Notes: generated from the letters alone by a model not told the origin. Numbered from the stretch's first letter, positions 1 through 12,530 are shown. The stretch is 64,000 nucleotides of DNA from Epiperipatus broadwayi (GCA_028023455.1 JAQFVV010012416.1:3763594-3827593), one strand, 5' to 3'. Program-made: numbers and translations.

Positions 1-119
1 GACTTGAGAGTTCTTTGAGCAATCATTATTACATCTGATTGGCTGTTGTATAAGCATTTTTAAGGCACATCTGACAAAGGTTTCAGCCTTTCATGTTATT
101 AAATATACATCTGTAATTA

Positions 120-1000
120 TCAATTGTATACATTTCAAGGTAATTTAATATGTAATTTATGTAGATGTTATCCAAAACCCTCAGTGAGCTATATATAAAT
201 TAAAACAACTTCATCAATAAATTAAAAAGTGCAGAGTGGACCTACCTATAATTTAGTTAGATCTTATATAAGCATTCAATTTATTGATGTATTATAATAC
301 ATAGTAGAATTATATATATTAATGTAATTTTAGGAGAACTATAGCTATTCTAAAATCACTATAATCAATCTATATTTGAACTATAACAATTCACATTTAC
401 ATCTATTAAATGAAGGTTTATCTAATATTCAGGGATTGTTAAATATGAGACTCAGCCATCCTTCTGTTTAGTAATAGTGAATTCAGAATAGCTTATAGTT
501 GTCCTGAAATTATATTAATATATATACTTCACATTCTGCATTGTAATATGTAAATAAATTTAATGCTTATATATATTCCAAGTTAAAGTATAGATGGACC
601 ACTCTGTGCTTTTTCATTTACTGACACAGTTGTATTAGATTATTTATAGCTCAATTGAGGTTTTCAATAGTTTTCACATTAATCTCATCTACACTTGAGT
701 GATTGTAATTTACATTTACATCTATTAACTCAAAATTAATTTAATACTCAGGAGTTAAATAAGAGACTTTGCCCCCCCCCCTTAGTTATAGTGATTTCAG
801 AATACTTATAGTTGTCTTGAAATTATATTAATATATATAACACATTTGTGTGTTAATGAATCACTAGGTCCACTTTGTACTTTTTTGTTTATTGATAAAA
901 GTTGTTTTAGTACACATGTAGATCACTGGGGGTTTTCAGTAGCTTCTGCATAAATATCATCTACATTTGAGTTACCACAATTTACACTTAATTTAAATAT
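120..1000. repeat. Inverted plus direct repeats, AT-rich
   Basis: Blocks at about 355-545, 700-845 and 960-1000 share the same order of phrases (for example acatttacatctattaa at about 392 and 712), giving direct repeats spaced about 260-320 bp. The stretch at about 150-260 is an inverted copy of 590-680: gtgcagagtggacctacc matches the reverse complement of the block with ggaccactctgtgc near 597. A run of C lies near 772. No coding frame. It looks like a foldback element with internal duplication; the family is unknown. Confidence 0.6.
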
Positions 1001-1504
1001 AACAAATTATTAATACATACTGTAAATTATTTAAATCAATTATAATAATGAATTATATATGTACAAAATATTTAAATAACACTTTTACTTTCTAGTAACA
1101 TTGCATTTTATTGTTAAGCAATTGAAATGTCAACAATATTTAATAAAATCCAAACTTTGCACAAATTAAATGATGAAAGCAAATAGTTTATTATATCAAT
1201 ATACAAAGTATATAAAGAAGTAAGGATGCTACAAAAAAAAATACCAAGTTGGGGAAGCCACTATTAGTATTTGAAATAACACTGTACTATACATTAAAAT
1301 AATTATGATGTCTTTATTTATGCATTACATATACTAGGTATTCATGTATCTATTTTAATTACAAAATTAAATTGGCATAAATTTTTCAAAAATTTTAACA
1401 TCAAATTAAATTTATGTAAATTTCTTATCAAAATACAGAAAGCACAAGCATAGAAAATGCTAATGTTAAAAAAAGCTATACATAAAATGATTTTTTTCTA
1501 CAGT

Positions 1505-1672
1505 ACAGGCGTTTTCATACCTGCTCTCCAATATGTTATATATAGAAGGTTTGAACTCAGACTTTCACATGACCCTCAACTATTCATGTTATCTCATACT
1601 GCTAATACACTTGATCACACATGTCAAAAAAAGAAATAATCACCAATATATATACTTCATGCTAAACCATTG
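1505..1672 (-). repeat. Family A ribozyme/SINE-like repeat, 5'-truncated
   Basis: Read on the minus strand this matches the 3' part of the family A repeat: the tail of the hammerhead region (tggtttagcatgaa), the ggtgattatt stem strand, then the tRNA-like block with gtgaaagtctgagttc. The CUGAUGA half is missing, so it could not cleave. A short open frame across this stretch is simply the repeat and is not a gene. Confidence 0.7.
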
Positions 1673-2489
1673 TATCCTAATGCCAGCTTTATGAGACAAT
1701 TTATTCCTAGAAATTATTTTGGATTTAACTTGAGAAAAATAAGGACCATAAGCTAAACTATAATCCAAAATCATTCTTAAATAGTATAAGATAGAATTGT
1801 GAAGTCTCTATTACAAATATTTTGGAAATTTTGAAAATTCTAATTAATGCAGTTAAATTATGTAAGTGTTCAGGTATCAAAGCAAACTATAAAAGCCAAG
1901 AACATAATAAGGTGAACTTAAAAAAAATAAACACTATATAATTATTCAGTTTGCAGGGCAATAAATAAGCACACTATAAATATATTGATGAAACTTGTAA
2001 TCCTTATATTTTATATATTGAAGAAATTAATATCAGAAATGCTGATTCTTATTTTCTAGTCTTAATTTATGTATCTTCCAAACTTTATTTCATTCACAAA
2101 TTAACTATTGCTGTAACTGACATAAGGCTTAAACACTGTTTACTGTTTTCATTGTAATAGGTAGGTATGGTAAGTTAAATGGTCTTTAAGAACAAAAGTA
2201 TTTCTAACAGTTTTTTATAGAGAAATAGCAATGGAAACAGCGGAGTTCCTTTAGCTTGCCAATCATGTTTATCCTTTAGCAAAAAAAATTGTTAAGTATT
2301 CATTTGTCAACTACTATTGCATGATATCTAGTTTAATTATGAGTTGGCAATCTGAAAATAATCGAAATCCTGTTAGAAAAAGTTTCAAGTCTGCCCAGCT
2401 CAGATTCAAATTCAAATATAGCAGATAAGACTTATAATATGATTTAAAAGCATACAGGTGAAGTTAATAAAAATTTTCTCAAATAACAA
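1673..2489. other. No recognisable feature
   Basis: AT-rich sequence with short A and T runs. I see no coding frame, tandem array or match to the other repeats of the window. Confidence 0.5.
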
Positions 2490-2680
2490 CATTTAGCTTA
2501 GCGCTTTCAGAGTATGTTTACTGTATATTCATAGCCATTAGTATGTATAAATGCAATGAATGCAAATTTATGCAAATCATTATCCTGTCTATTTTTTTTG
2601 ATATTGTGTCATTTTTTTCTTTGCAAACAATTTCAGTTCTAGAAGGTATAGTAAATAAATAAGTAGCACCACATTAAGAG
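2490..2680 (-). repeat. Family D pseudo-LTR fragment (PLE-related)
   Basis: The block gcttagcgctttcagag followed by tatattcatagccatt resembles the family D stem-loop of the foldbacks at 58.9-61.6 kb. The sequence beyond it (gcaaatttatgcaaatc, then gtgtcat and tttgcaaacaa) follows the order seen at 59095-59270 behind the PLE endonuclease fragment. So this is a diverged piece of the same PLE 3' region. Its stem II differs from the other copies and the motif is degenerate. Confidence 0.55.
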
Positions 2681-3660
2681 ACTCTTTAGTCATTAAGTAT
2701 AAACAGCTTATCTGTAGACATAAATCAGTGAACTACAACTACCAATAAATATTTATTATCACTAAAATTAAAATATACTCACATAGTCCACCACTGACAA
2801 ATTAGGATTATCTTAATGCTTAAACCATTATCTAATAATTATTAGATAAAAAGCACGATAAATAATATCCATAATACTTTTTTTAAAAATATTTAAGTAT
2901 TAATTAAAATTGTTGTTCACTACTATAAATAAATATTAACCTAAAATTTATTTTTTGGAAATTAAAACTACTTTTTTTTGTATTTACTTTACAAAATCTG
3001 TTTTAAACAATAATTCTAGACAACCAACGCCAGCAATGGATGAGCCAACATTTACAAAGTGTTTTTATTATGCATCTGTACAACTTTACAAAATCAATTT
3101 TAAACATTTTTAAATAGACAAACCATGATTTCAAGTCCTGAAGCTATATGAAGTCACCAATAATAATCATATCTAAATATTTTAATTAATATTCAGCTCT
3201 CTAATTCGTATAAGCTTAATCACAATTATAATAAGATGTGAATCCTTCAGCTATCAGATTGATATCAAAGTTGGTTATGGCAAAATTATTTTAAAAAGTA
3301 ATAAGCTTATTTGAAAAATCATCTGCTACCTAAGAAAATTTCTCTTTCCTTTTTATATTTCTTCTCTAAGTTGGAAGCATGATACACTCCAGTCTAAATA
3401 AGCTACATACAAGTGTGATTTGTTTGTTTACTGACTAGCTAAGTGTGAAGCAAAGTTAAAATTTTATAATACCATCTATAGCATTAAAGTTTATACAGTT
3501 TTAATTAAATAAATATTAAAAAGGGAGCATTTTCTCAGTTCTCCGATGAATTATAAAGTAATCATTTGAAGTACCTTTAAAGTACTCTTGCTTTTGATTA
3601 CTATTCATGGAGACTTCCATTATGGTAATAAAACAAAAAAAAATATCAATTTTAGTAAAA
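2681..3660. other. No gene; minor repeats
   Basis: AT-rich. The stretch at 3478-3527 is similar to 5115-5168 (both contain ttttaattaaataaat with matching flanks), so the family A tandem array lies between two related direct repeats. Short open frames near 3.5-3.8 kb run into the repeat and show no coding character. Confidence 0.45.
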
Positions 3661-3833
3661 ATGATGAGAATCTCAGCTTCAAGGTGACCTTTGAGCATTA
3701 CATCATCAGATTTTCAATTGGATGGATGGTTGAAGAGTTGGAGTGTGGAGTGGATTGTAGCCTGTCCATTAAAGTATGAAGATTGGCTATCTTAATATAT
3801 ATCTGAGCACTTATTGCATATATGTGTAGAGAT

Positions 3834-3895
3834 GATAATCTGTACCAATTGTTGATTGCTGGTTTAGCATAAAATATGTATATGGGTGATTATTT
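3834..3895 (+). ncRNA. Degenerate hammerhead, family A
   Basis: Aligned to intact family A motifs, the core here reads ttgttga (3849-3855) instead of CTGATGA, and taaa instead of GAAA. Stem I strands (ataatc / gattat) persist. Predicted inactive. Confidence 0.55.
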
Positions 3896-4305
3896 ATCTT
3901 TTTGACATATATGTGTTCAAGTGTATCAGTGTTATGAGATAGAGTGGAGAGTGGTAGGTCATGGAAAGTCTGTGTTCATATACCCTATATTACATATATA
4001 TAGACACAGGTATATAATAAGCCTGTGTTTCAGTTATTACATTGTAGAGATGTCTGCCCATCCTTGCATATGTATTAAATGGATTATGTCCTGTACATGT
4101 GGGGTTCAGATTGACCTTAGGTCAACAAGTGTGTGACAAGAATCTCAGCCTTAGGGTGGCCTTTGAGCATTCCATCATCAGATTTTCAATTGGATGGATG
4201 GTTGAAGAGTTAGAGTGTGGAGTAGATTGAAGCCTGTCCATTAAAGTATGAGAATTGTCTATCTTAATATATATCTGAGCACTTATTGCATATAAGTGTA
4301 GAGAT

Positions 4306-4368
4306 GATAATCTGGACCAATTGATGATTGTTGATTTAGCATCAAATATGTATATGGGTGATTATTTA
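4306..4368 (+). ncRNA. Degenerate hammerhead, family A
   Basis: The core is ttgatga (4321-4327), with C3 changed to T, and caaa replaces GAAA. Stem I strands accaa and ataatc are kept. Predicted inactive. Confidence 0.55.
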
Positions 4369-4890
4369 TCTTTTTGACATATATGTGTTCAAATGTATTA
4401 GTGTTATGAGATAGAGTGGAGAGTGATGGGTGGTGTGAAGTCTGTGCTCATATACCCTATATATTACATATATAGACACAGGTATATAATAAGCATGTGT
4501 TACAGTTATTACATGTCTGCCCATTCCTCATATTTGTATTAAATGGATTATGTCCTGTACATGAGGGGTCAGTCAGATTGACTTTAGGTTAACATGGGTG
4601 TGATGAGAAATCTCAGCCTCAGAGTGGTCTTTCAGTGTTTCATCATCAGATTTCAATTAGATGGATGGTTGAAGAGTTGCAATGTGGAGTGGATTGCAGC
4701 CTGCCCATTAAAGTATAAAATTGTCTATCTAATATTTATCTGAGCACTTATTGCAGTGTAGAGCATGAAATATGTTTATGGGAATTATTTATTTTTCTGG
4801 CATATATGTGTTCAAGTGTATCAGTGTTATGATATAGAATGGAAAGAGGTGGGCCATGTGAAAGTCTGTGCTCATACACCTTATATATTA

Positions 4891-7800
4891 AAAATAATCA
4901 AGTATGTTTGAACAATCAATGAAAAGCAAAAATTGTTACCTGAAATGATAAAAAAATTGATATATGCATTACAATTAATGGCAGATGTATACTCAAATAT
5001 TAAATCAAATACTAATTCTATATCACTTTATTTTATCTATGTACAATTATTATTAGCATTTGTACTAATTTTCTAGTTCTAAACACCGGCACCATTGAAC
5101 TAAACTTGCCGTTTCTTATAGCTTTAAAATTTACACTGTTTTAATTAAATAAATTTAAGAGAAATGGGGATCCTGTTTACTAAGGTGGAGACTTTTTCCC
5201 AATAAAATAAACATATTTTATAAAATACTATTTGAAATCTTCCTGTTTCAGATTAATAATCTTATCAGGCAGTTACATATCAAAAAGTTAATCTCAAAAC
5301 AAAAAACAACAACCGAATATTCACACTAAAATCAATACCAGAAGAATAATAGCAGCTGTATATCAAAATGTTAAATCAAATCCTAATCCATCTCATATAT
5401 GTAGAATATATAAACAAAAAATTCAAGCTTAAAACGTTCCACTAAATAAGAATAAAAATAAATTAAAAATAAAAACATTCAAATAATAAATCATACTAGA
5501 GTCCTGATGTCAGTTTTTACAATAAAACTAAAAAAAAAAAAAAAATAGAATTGGAGAAATTAACCATTCAAATATATATTTAGAAAACAAGTAGAAGTAT
5601 ATTTCTAGTACGTTTTAACAATATCTAAAACAAAGATAAATTATAAAATTCGCTGTCCACAGAATAAGATCTCTCTCAATATTCTGATTTCATCAAGACT
5701 AATCTGACTATTCCAAATTAATCTTACATTTAATCTCTGGCTAATTAATAGCCAGATAACCAACAATCTGATAGCTATATAAATTAGCCATTTAACCAGC
5801 TACCTGGAAAAAATCTCAAGCTTTCTTAAAAATAATCAATTATTTAAAAATATTTTCAAGTTCATTATCTATACCTTAAGCTCCAACTTATAGGTCTTTT
5901 GCACATGGGTTCTCTAATTGCTAGCCCATGAGATACTTTATATCAAAATAAACTATTAAAATACTAAATATGTTCTTTAAATACCTTTAGCAATAAATTT
6001 AATAAAAAATTTCCTCTCTTTTCAATAATGTATTCAAACATCTTTAAGAATGACAACATTAGCATATACTTAAAAAAAACATCTTTTCATGTAGTCTTCA
6101 TCTGTTAGATATCATTGTTATCAATGTTGTTATTATTACTTTTTATATTATTATTATTATTGGCCTCTAAATATAGTTATTTAGAAATTTTAGTTGCTTC
6201 CAGATTATCTTGGTGAAGCGATAAGCTTTATCTAAGCTCTGGTTATTTCAGATTTATTGCTTCTGTTTTATTTAAATAAAATTAATTTTGTCTAGACCTG
6301 CTTTATTATTAATTTATAATATTTCTATTCAAGTAATTACTCTACTTAAGCATTGGCCACTTTGAATGTTCTACTAAATTACACTATTTGTATTATGTTA
6401 AGACAAAATATTTATATCAATTATTGCATTTTCTCTGTTACTTACCATTTTCTAAAATTTCATTTTAAATAAATGTTTATTCAAAAACTTTCAACTGACA
6501 TTATCAATTTTCAATTTAGGATGTACTATAGTTTAGTTGCAAACACTTCAGTTACGATGGTATCAAATTATTTGTTTTAGTACTGTTTATGTCTTATTTT
6601 CTACTTTTAAGCAATCATGATAAGAGTATGTCTCCTCTCCAAAGCCACTTTATGTGAGTTTGAATAATAAATGGCTACCAGATGTTTACATTAGATGATA
6701 TTAAAGTGAATAACTGCTTTTGTATTATTATATTGTTTAGTGACTTGCTACTATTTATGTCATATATAAGTCCTATTATGAGATTGTCTTTGATATCTGT
6801 TGTGATTTATTGTATTATGTATCATATATTACATAAATTATGAATCAAATGGTTTAATTGATATAACTAACAATTATATTAAAAATATTTTGTATAATGA
6901 CTTATAAAGCACTAATTTATTCAGGATGTTCAAAGATGTGAGTGTAAGACGAAGTTGTCATTCAGGTGGATGTTAATGCCAACTTGGTGAAATGTATCTA
7001 GAGTAAAAGAAGGTGGTCTGAATATCTATGCTGAATGATGGTTGTGATATAAGACAACTGAAATGAGGTACTCAGTGATAAAAAACACAAAAGTTAAAAG
7101 ATATGTTCTTATATCTAAAAATATTTTCTAATTTTTTATTGTATTCCCATACAATGTTTGTGAAAAAAAATTTTTGACAATGGGGTTCTTTATTTATTTA
7201 TTCATTCCCATGTGATTTTTTAGCCATTAATTATTAACAAAATATCATATAAGAACATGCAGAGATTCCTATTAAGAAATAGATTTAGTAGGGGTTTTAT
7301 TAATTTTCCCAATGTTGCATTGTATCTATAGATATTGCAGTGATTAGCCATCTGCTTCAAGTTTTATCATTTGTCCACATCTTGCAAGTCATTGGCAACA
7401 TGTTCAATTCCATTTATTAAGCAGATTGATTGCTCCAAATCTATTGTTAAGACTGCATTAAATCTAGAAGATAAAATACTACTGATTTTGCTATTGGATC
7501 TGAAATAAGAAATGTACTTGAAATCTTCTAAAAAGTCATTCTTTGTACAATTCTTAATTGGAAACTAACATGAAGATTTTGATTTGAGATGGGTCTTAGA
7601 AGGCAAAATTATAATTTACTTATACATCTTCTGTGAGGCAACTTATTTTCTGATATCTGGTGGATGAATATATAAAAGAACAAGAAGCTATTGTAAAGAA
7701 GTAGACTAAAGTATACCTATTTCTCATAATAATATTAAGATATTTAGTGTAAACAATTTTTTTCAAACAAGGAAGAGAGTTCACCAGTACAATAGGCTGG

Positions 7801-9020
7801 AGCTAATGAAGCTATTTGTAAAATACTTACAAAACAATCCAAGAAGTGTCATTTGTGTGGAGAATAATTTTATATCATAAAGAGAATCCTTTCAATATTA
7901 AAAACTAAAACTACCTATTCTATTAACATTTTCTATTGTTACTCTCCACTACATCAAAGTTCTTTATCTAGTAAAATTTTATAAATGTCAGGTAGAAAAT
8001 TATTAAAATATGTTTAAAATTAATAACAAATATTTTTTTTACAATTATAAAGATTGCAAATTCATTACATGTGACTGTTCATAAATATTCCCCTTAGACT
8101 AAAATATATTGTCGAAATGTTTATTTCAGTGATAAAAAGAAAAGAACTGCTTTTTAACCAATTATTTTGAGAATATACTCATATCATTTTGATATGCTAT
8201 AAAACAGGCTTTTTCATTTAAAAAAAAAACTGAAACATATTTGTTGATAAGATTGATCTAAAGGGTCCATTTAATTATGTGAACATAATGATAATACTGA
8301 ATGATTACATTATGTATATGCTATATCATAATATAAATACTATTACATAAATTATTTAGTTATATAAAAACAGATTGTAGCCATTAATTCCAAATCTTGC
8401 TTACAATGATGTGATCCTTAGGAAAATCGCTGATAATCCCTTGCAAGTTGTATATTGTATGACATCACTAATCTTAAAAAGATTATCATTATAGAATCCT
8501 ATTTGAAAAATTTTACCTTGGTGATTACATGCCATGTTATTGTTTTTTTAACCCAAGATCAATAACAAAGCAACTTCTAAAATGCAGACTTTTCTGAAAT
8601 ATTCTTTTTAGCATTTCATTCTTTTTGAATGAACTGGTCTATATTTCATAATTAAAGTAAAATTAGCAGTGAATAGTAAAATTATTTTTATCCAAGTCAT
8701 AACAGTCTAATTACATGTAAAATTAAGATAATTGCTTTTGTAAAAGATCTGTTAGTTATGATATAATCTCATCACCTTAACAATTACCAATATATATCTA
8801 TGCTTTTATAACAATACACACATATTAATTAAGTGAGCATTAAAGAGTATATATGGGCTAGAAAAAATCTCTAGTTTAATAAATTATTTGTAATAATCAT
8901 TAATACAATTCTATAAAGTGGTTTGTGGAAAAGTTACAAGTTCAGAAAATTTGATACTTATAATCAAACTATAATAAATTGATATCTCTACAATACTAAA
9001 CAAATAATAAAAATATGTGT
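4891..9020. other. No recognisable feature
   Basis: Four kilobases of AT-rich sequence with poly-A/T runs (for example at 5530) and scattered short inverted repeats. No frame of convincing length, no hit to the repeat families of the window apart from the short direct repeat at 5115-5168. Confidence 0.5.
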
Positions 9021-9024
9021 AAGA

Positions 9025-9180
9025 AATTGTGATCTGGGCCTACTGATGAGTGCTGGTTCAGCATGAAATGTGCATCTTGGAGATCATTTATCTTTTTTAA
9101 GTCTTTGGTCATGAAATGTGCATCTTGGAGATCATTTATCTTTTTTAAGTCTTTGGTCAGATGGTTCAGAAAATTGTGAT
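9025..9180 (+). repeat. Family A repeat fragment with internal 48-bp duplication
   Basis: A truncated family A unit. The stretch 9062-9109, which covers the 3' half of the hammerhead, is repeated almost exactly at 9110-9157. The tRNA-like part is missing. The RTE-like LINE follows directly. Confidence 0.75.
9030..9086 (+). ncRNA. Type I hammerhead ribozyme, family A, intact core
   Basis: CTGATGA at 9043-9049, then stem II gtgctg/cagcat with loop gtt (closing pair G-U), then GAAA at 9064-9067, then a minimal stem III (at/at, loop gtgc) and candidate cleavage after C9076. Stem I pairs tgatc (9030-9034) with gatca (9082-9086), plus inner pairs ending at the core. All core positions of the CUGANGA...GAAA consensus are present. 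Confidence 0.75.
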
Positions 9181-9223
9181 GAAATGGAAGTTTGAAATAT
9201 ATATATATTAAAACACATATAAG

Positions 9224-9915
9224 TATAAGGGAAGTAGGACTAAAGATAAATGTTAAAAAGACTAAAGTAATGTTTAATCGATTTACTCAAAACATAAAAA
9301 TAAAGATTGATTATGATGAATTAGAAGAAGTTAATAGTTACAAATACCTTGGTCAGATTATTAATACAGATGGAAACATAATGGATGAAATTAATCATAG
9401 AATTAAACTTGGTTGGAGTGCTTTTGGTAGAAATAACTTGATACTAAAAGGAAATATGCCTATGTGTTTGAAAAGGAAGATTTTTAACAAATATGTTTTA
9501 CCAGTTCTTACTTATGGATCTGAGACTTGGACACTTAATAGAAGAGCAATACAGAGACTCCAAACCACTCAAAGAAGTATGGAGAGATGCATGTTGGGAG
9601 TAACAAGAAGAGATTGAAAATGCAATGTGTGGGTAAGAGAACAAACAGGTGTTACTGACTTTATTGAAAAAATTAAAAGATTGGAGTTGGGCTGGACATA
9701 TTGCTAGAAGAGATGATAATAGATGGACAATTGAAATTTTAAAACTGGATTTCAAGAGATTGTAAAAGACCCAGAAAGAGACAACATTGATGAAATAAGA
9801 AAGTGTGCAGGGATGATGTGGAGAAGAGAAGCTAAAGATCGGAGAACATGGATTAAACTTGGAGAGACATTCATCCTGAAGTGGATTGATAATGGTTGAT
9901 GATGATGATGAAGAT
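9224..9915 (+). mobile_element. RTE-like LINE, 3' end of reverse transcriptase ORF
   Basis: Encodes the C-terminal part of an endonuclease/reverse-transcriptase polyprotein of the RTE type, a LINE that copies its RNA at the target site. Frame 9192-9617 shows the thumb region: KINVKKTKVMFNRF, then YKYLGQIINTDG, RIKLGWSAFGR, LPVLTYGSETWTL and RSMERCMLGVTRRD, all typical of this clade. A stop at 9615-9617 is followed, with frame shifts, by matches to the usual tail (WAGHIARRDDNRWT, EAKDRRTWIKLGETF) ending near 9898. The element closes with a gat-rich tail at 9897-9912. The endonuclease and catalytic RT motifs are absent, so it is a dead 5'-truncated copy. No promoter is visible. Confidence 0.9.
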
Positions 9916-11340
9916 AAGTATAAATTTAAAAGTATAGGGAAAGACAAAAAGATGTATAAGAAGGTAAAATTACAATATGGACTATGTATGTCTTAAAAAA
10001 GTGAAATGGGTGTTTCAAAAATTCATCCAGAGTGAGAAAAGTTGGTCTAGCTTCTGGGCTAAGTGGATGGATGTGATATGAATGAGATAAGATGAAAGCT
10101 GCACTGAGATAAAAATAAAACTAGGAAAATACATACACATTCCAGATCCTAAATGTACAATGAAAGTTCGCTGTAATTTATAAATATTTAGGCGCTTCAA
10201 GCCTCATTTACCCAATTAAAAATTTTCTATGAAATGTATGTATAGTGAAAGGGATTGATCTGGAAATTTTTATACTGAGTGAAGGTTGAAAGTTTATATT
10301 AAGCTTTGGAAAAGTATCTGAAAGATTTGATTTGTCACAGACATTTATCAGGTATGTTAGTTAATTTATTACATGTTATATTCTTTATGGTGCTATTTTT
10401 CAGTTCTATTTTAAGCTAAAAAAAATAGGAGTAAAAGTTTCCCCATCTATTATTGCAAGTAATGAATATCAAAACACTGATGGAAAAAACAATATGCACA
10501 TATCAAACCTATTGCTCAAACATTTGCATGTCAAAATCAAATTTAGTCATAATAGAGACATACACATAAAAAATCTTGTTGATATTTCTATATAAATGTT
10601 CAAATATTTCAAGATCTTATCGAAAGAGAATTATATGTACTGAAATTGCTGAACGTTAAATTTTTTTTTAAGTATTTAGGAATACTAAAATCCTGGAACA
10701 ATTCAAAAAGTCCTTGATTGATTGTAAGTGAAAATCAAGATATATTAATTCAGAAGTTACTTTTTTAATTGATTCTTTATTAACTAAAACAACAAATTAT
10801 CACCACTTATAAAATTACACCATTATCCATCCCACTTAATAGTAAAGATTGCATCATATCATATATTATGTTCAACAACTACTTCATAGAGAGATCAGTT
10901 ATTTTCCTATATAGTTAAGAATAGCTCTATATCCATTTACCAATTGTTATTAGATATCCCATCTGGTTTGGGTTTAGGCTATCTATCTAAAAAAATAAGC
11001 CTGCACTCAAATTTTAAATTATGGTCATGTGACAACCTTGCATTAAATATTTTTCAAACAATATCATTATCCATATTAAAAACATGAGTAAATCATATCT
11101 TGGTGGCATCTTGATTATATGGGCATGTGACTCATTAATGGACAAAATATGGATAGCATGGTATGTAAGAACTCTTGAGCAATTCAGGGGGTTTCCTGTC
11201 ACTATTGGAGACAGAATAAACTTTGTTCTGCTTTTCAAATTCCTGGAAAATATTAACACTGTAGTTGAAAGTTGATTTTATTGTCCTCATGTTTGTTTGT
11301 GGAATTTTCTTATTAGTATCACATCTACAAATGAAGTAGA
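9916..11340. other. No recognisable feature
   Basis: AT-rich sequence with overlapping short open frames on both strands near 11.0-11.36 kb that show no family resemblance and no splice context. I regard them as chance. Confidence 0.45.
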
Positions 11341-11359
11341 AACAGGGACCATACACTAG

Positions 11360-11665
11360 GTGCTATCTGCAACAAACAACAAAAATCTTTCTACATATAA
11401 TAGAAAGATTCTTCATCTTCTTTACTATCAAAACCTCACTGGTAACTATCTAATATACTACTACTTAACAGTAAGTATATTCTCTTATTCTTCTCTTTCA
11501 CTTTCTTTGCATATCTTCATATATATATTTCTTATAATACTTTTTTCATATACACTTCAATGCAAACAAATTTTCTTAAAAAACTTCTTTATTTTCCTTA
11601 CAGTTTCGACTGTCCAGCAGTCTTCATCAGAGATTTATCCATCCTCTTCTGCTTTAATTAACAAT
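11360..11665 (-). repeat. Family C repeat, reverse orientation
   Basis: The minus strand of 11480-11660 follows the same order as 28985-29140: hammerhead-like block, gaaactgtaag, aaataaagaag, then tttgcattgaagtgtata. A short self-complementary piece (tctttctacatataatagaaaga) lies at 11388-11410. The 103-residue open frame on the plus strand is the antisense of this repeat. Confidence 0.65.
11596..11636 (-). ncRNA. Hammerhead-like motif, family C
   Basis: On the minus strand: CTGATGA (11624-11630), one extra A, stem II gactg/cagtc with loop ctgga, GAAA (11604-11607), then ctgta with a one-pair stem III and candidate cleavage after A. Three pairs of stem I flank it (tct / agg). The CUGANGA and GAAA core boxes are both exact; the extra A before stem II is a departure from the standard. 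Confidence 0.55.
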
Positions 11666-12384
11666 AATTAAATCCAGATTCATCTTTACGGCAAGTAAAA
11701 CATTCATTCAGTTCTCACTTTTCAGAGTGCAAATTTTTCTACCACATAAATATTTAAATTTAATATCAGGAATTTATGAAATTTAGGGGCAGAGATACAA
11801 AAAAAGATTAGATGATTCTTACTCAAAACAGAGTTGTGAATTTTGTCCTTGGTAATTTCAATTAAAAAAAACTTTTCCCAGATATTTTTGATATTACCCA
11901 AACTGTTAGAATAAATAGTCAAAAGAAGTCATAGATCACATGACCCTATCTCTTAAGCTTGAAAGTTATAAACAATGAGGATTGCCAATTCCTCTACAAG
12001 CTTTGTGATAAATGCTTAGCCAGAGCCAGCACTTAAAATATCTCTGTCAGGAACCCCTCCCCAAACCCCTGACCAATGTTCTGAAATATATGCGCTATCA
12101 CTAAAAGTGTGCAAAGTTATGCTGAATGATTGACAAATTCACAATATCTTCATCATTGGCAGTCATAGCTAGGCAAAGTAAATAGGAAGCAAATTATGCT
12201 TATTATAAGTTAGGATGAAAAACAAATTTACAACACCTGAATTTGGTGTCATAATCTAATAGATAATAAAAGAAAGTGTGAAATGGAATTCTGTTTCTTT
12301 TCAATCTACATAATACATGTGTTGAAATGAACAAACAGTTTAAACTTTGTGGCTAATTGTTCTAAAGTGCAAAATATAAAATGC
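11666..12384. other. No recognisable feature
   Basis: AT-rich; slightly higher GC at 11990-12080 but without frame, splice pattern or repeat match that I can name. Confidence 0.4.
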
Positions 12385-12530
12385 GCTAACATGCACAAGC
12401 ACACAAAGCTGAAGACAAATAAAGAAATGTATACATATATTTATTTTATTTTAATATATATATATTTAATTAAGTGGCTAAGCACTTTCAAGGGTCAGAG
12501 CCCTCATATTCATAGCCATTTGTAATATTT
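12385..12530 (-). repeat. Family D pseudo-LTR fragment (PLE-related)
   Basis: Shares gcacacaaagctgaa, the AT-rich spacer and the gtggctaagcactttcaag block with 58955-59095 and its inverted partner at 59590-59740. It is a solitary arm of the family D foldback, without endonuclease sequence. Confidence 0.7.
12475..12518 (-). ncRNA. Hammerhead-like motif, family D
   Basis: Minus strand: stem I tggct/agcca, 10-nt junction atgaatatga, stem II gggNNN...ccct, GAAA, then a two-pair stem III (ag/ct) with T16.1 and H17 = T directly before the second stem I strand. The geometry is that of a type I hammerhead, but the junction lacks the CUGAUGA string. Confidence 0.45.

Larger units (their letters stand above)
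3663..4890 (+). repeat. Family A tandem array (~470-bp units, 2.6 copies)
   Basis: Three units start at about 3669, 4141 and 4609 (each at aatctcagc), giving periods of 472 and 468 bp. Every unit has the order: aatctcagcc block, aattggatggatggttgaa, clusters of ta, hammerhead region, agtgtatcagtgttatgag (box-A-like), gtgaaagtctgtg (decayed box B), and cacaggtatataataagc. Unit 3 lacks the CUGAUGA part. Tandem arrangement with one ribozyme per unit is what insertion of multimeric or rolled RNA would leave, as in retrozymes and Sm-alpha repeats. Open frames crossing it are not genes. Confidence 0.85.

Noticed and set aside
9498-9947. 149-codon minus-strand frame
   Set aside because: Antisense of the RTE-like LINE coding region and its (gat) tail, which gives the poly-Ser start.
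11360-11671. 103-codon plus-strand frame with a hydrophobic stretch
   Set aside because: Antisense of the family C repeat; hydrophobic character follows from its T-rich composition.
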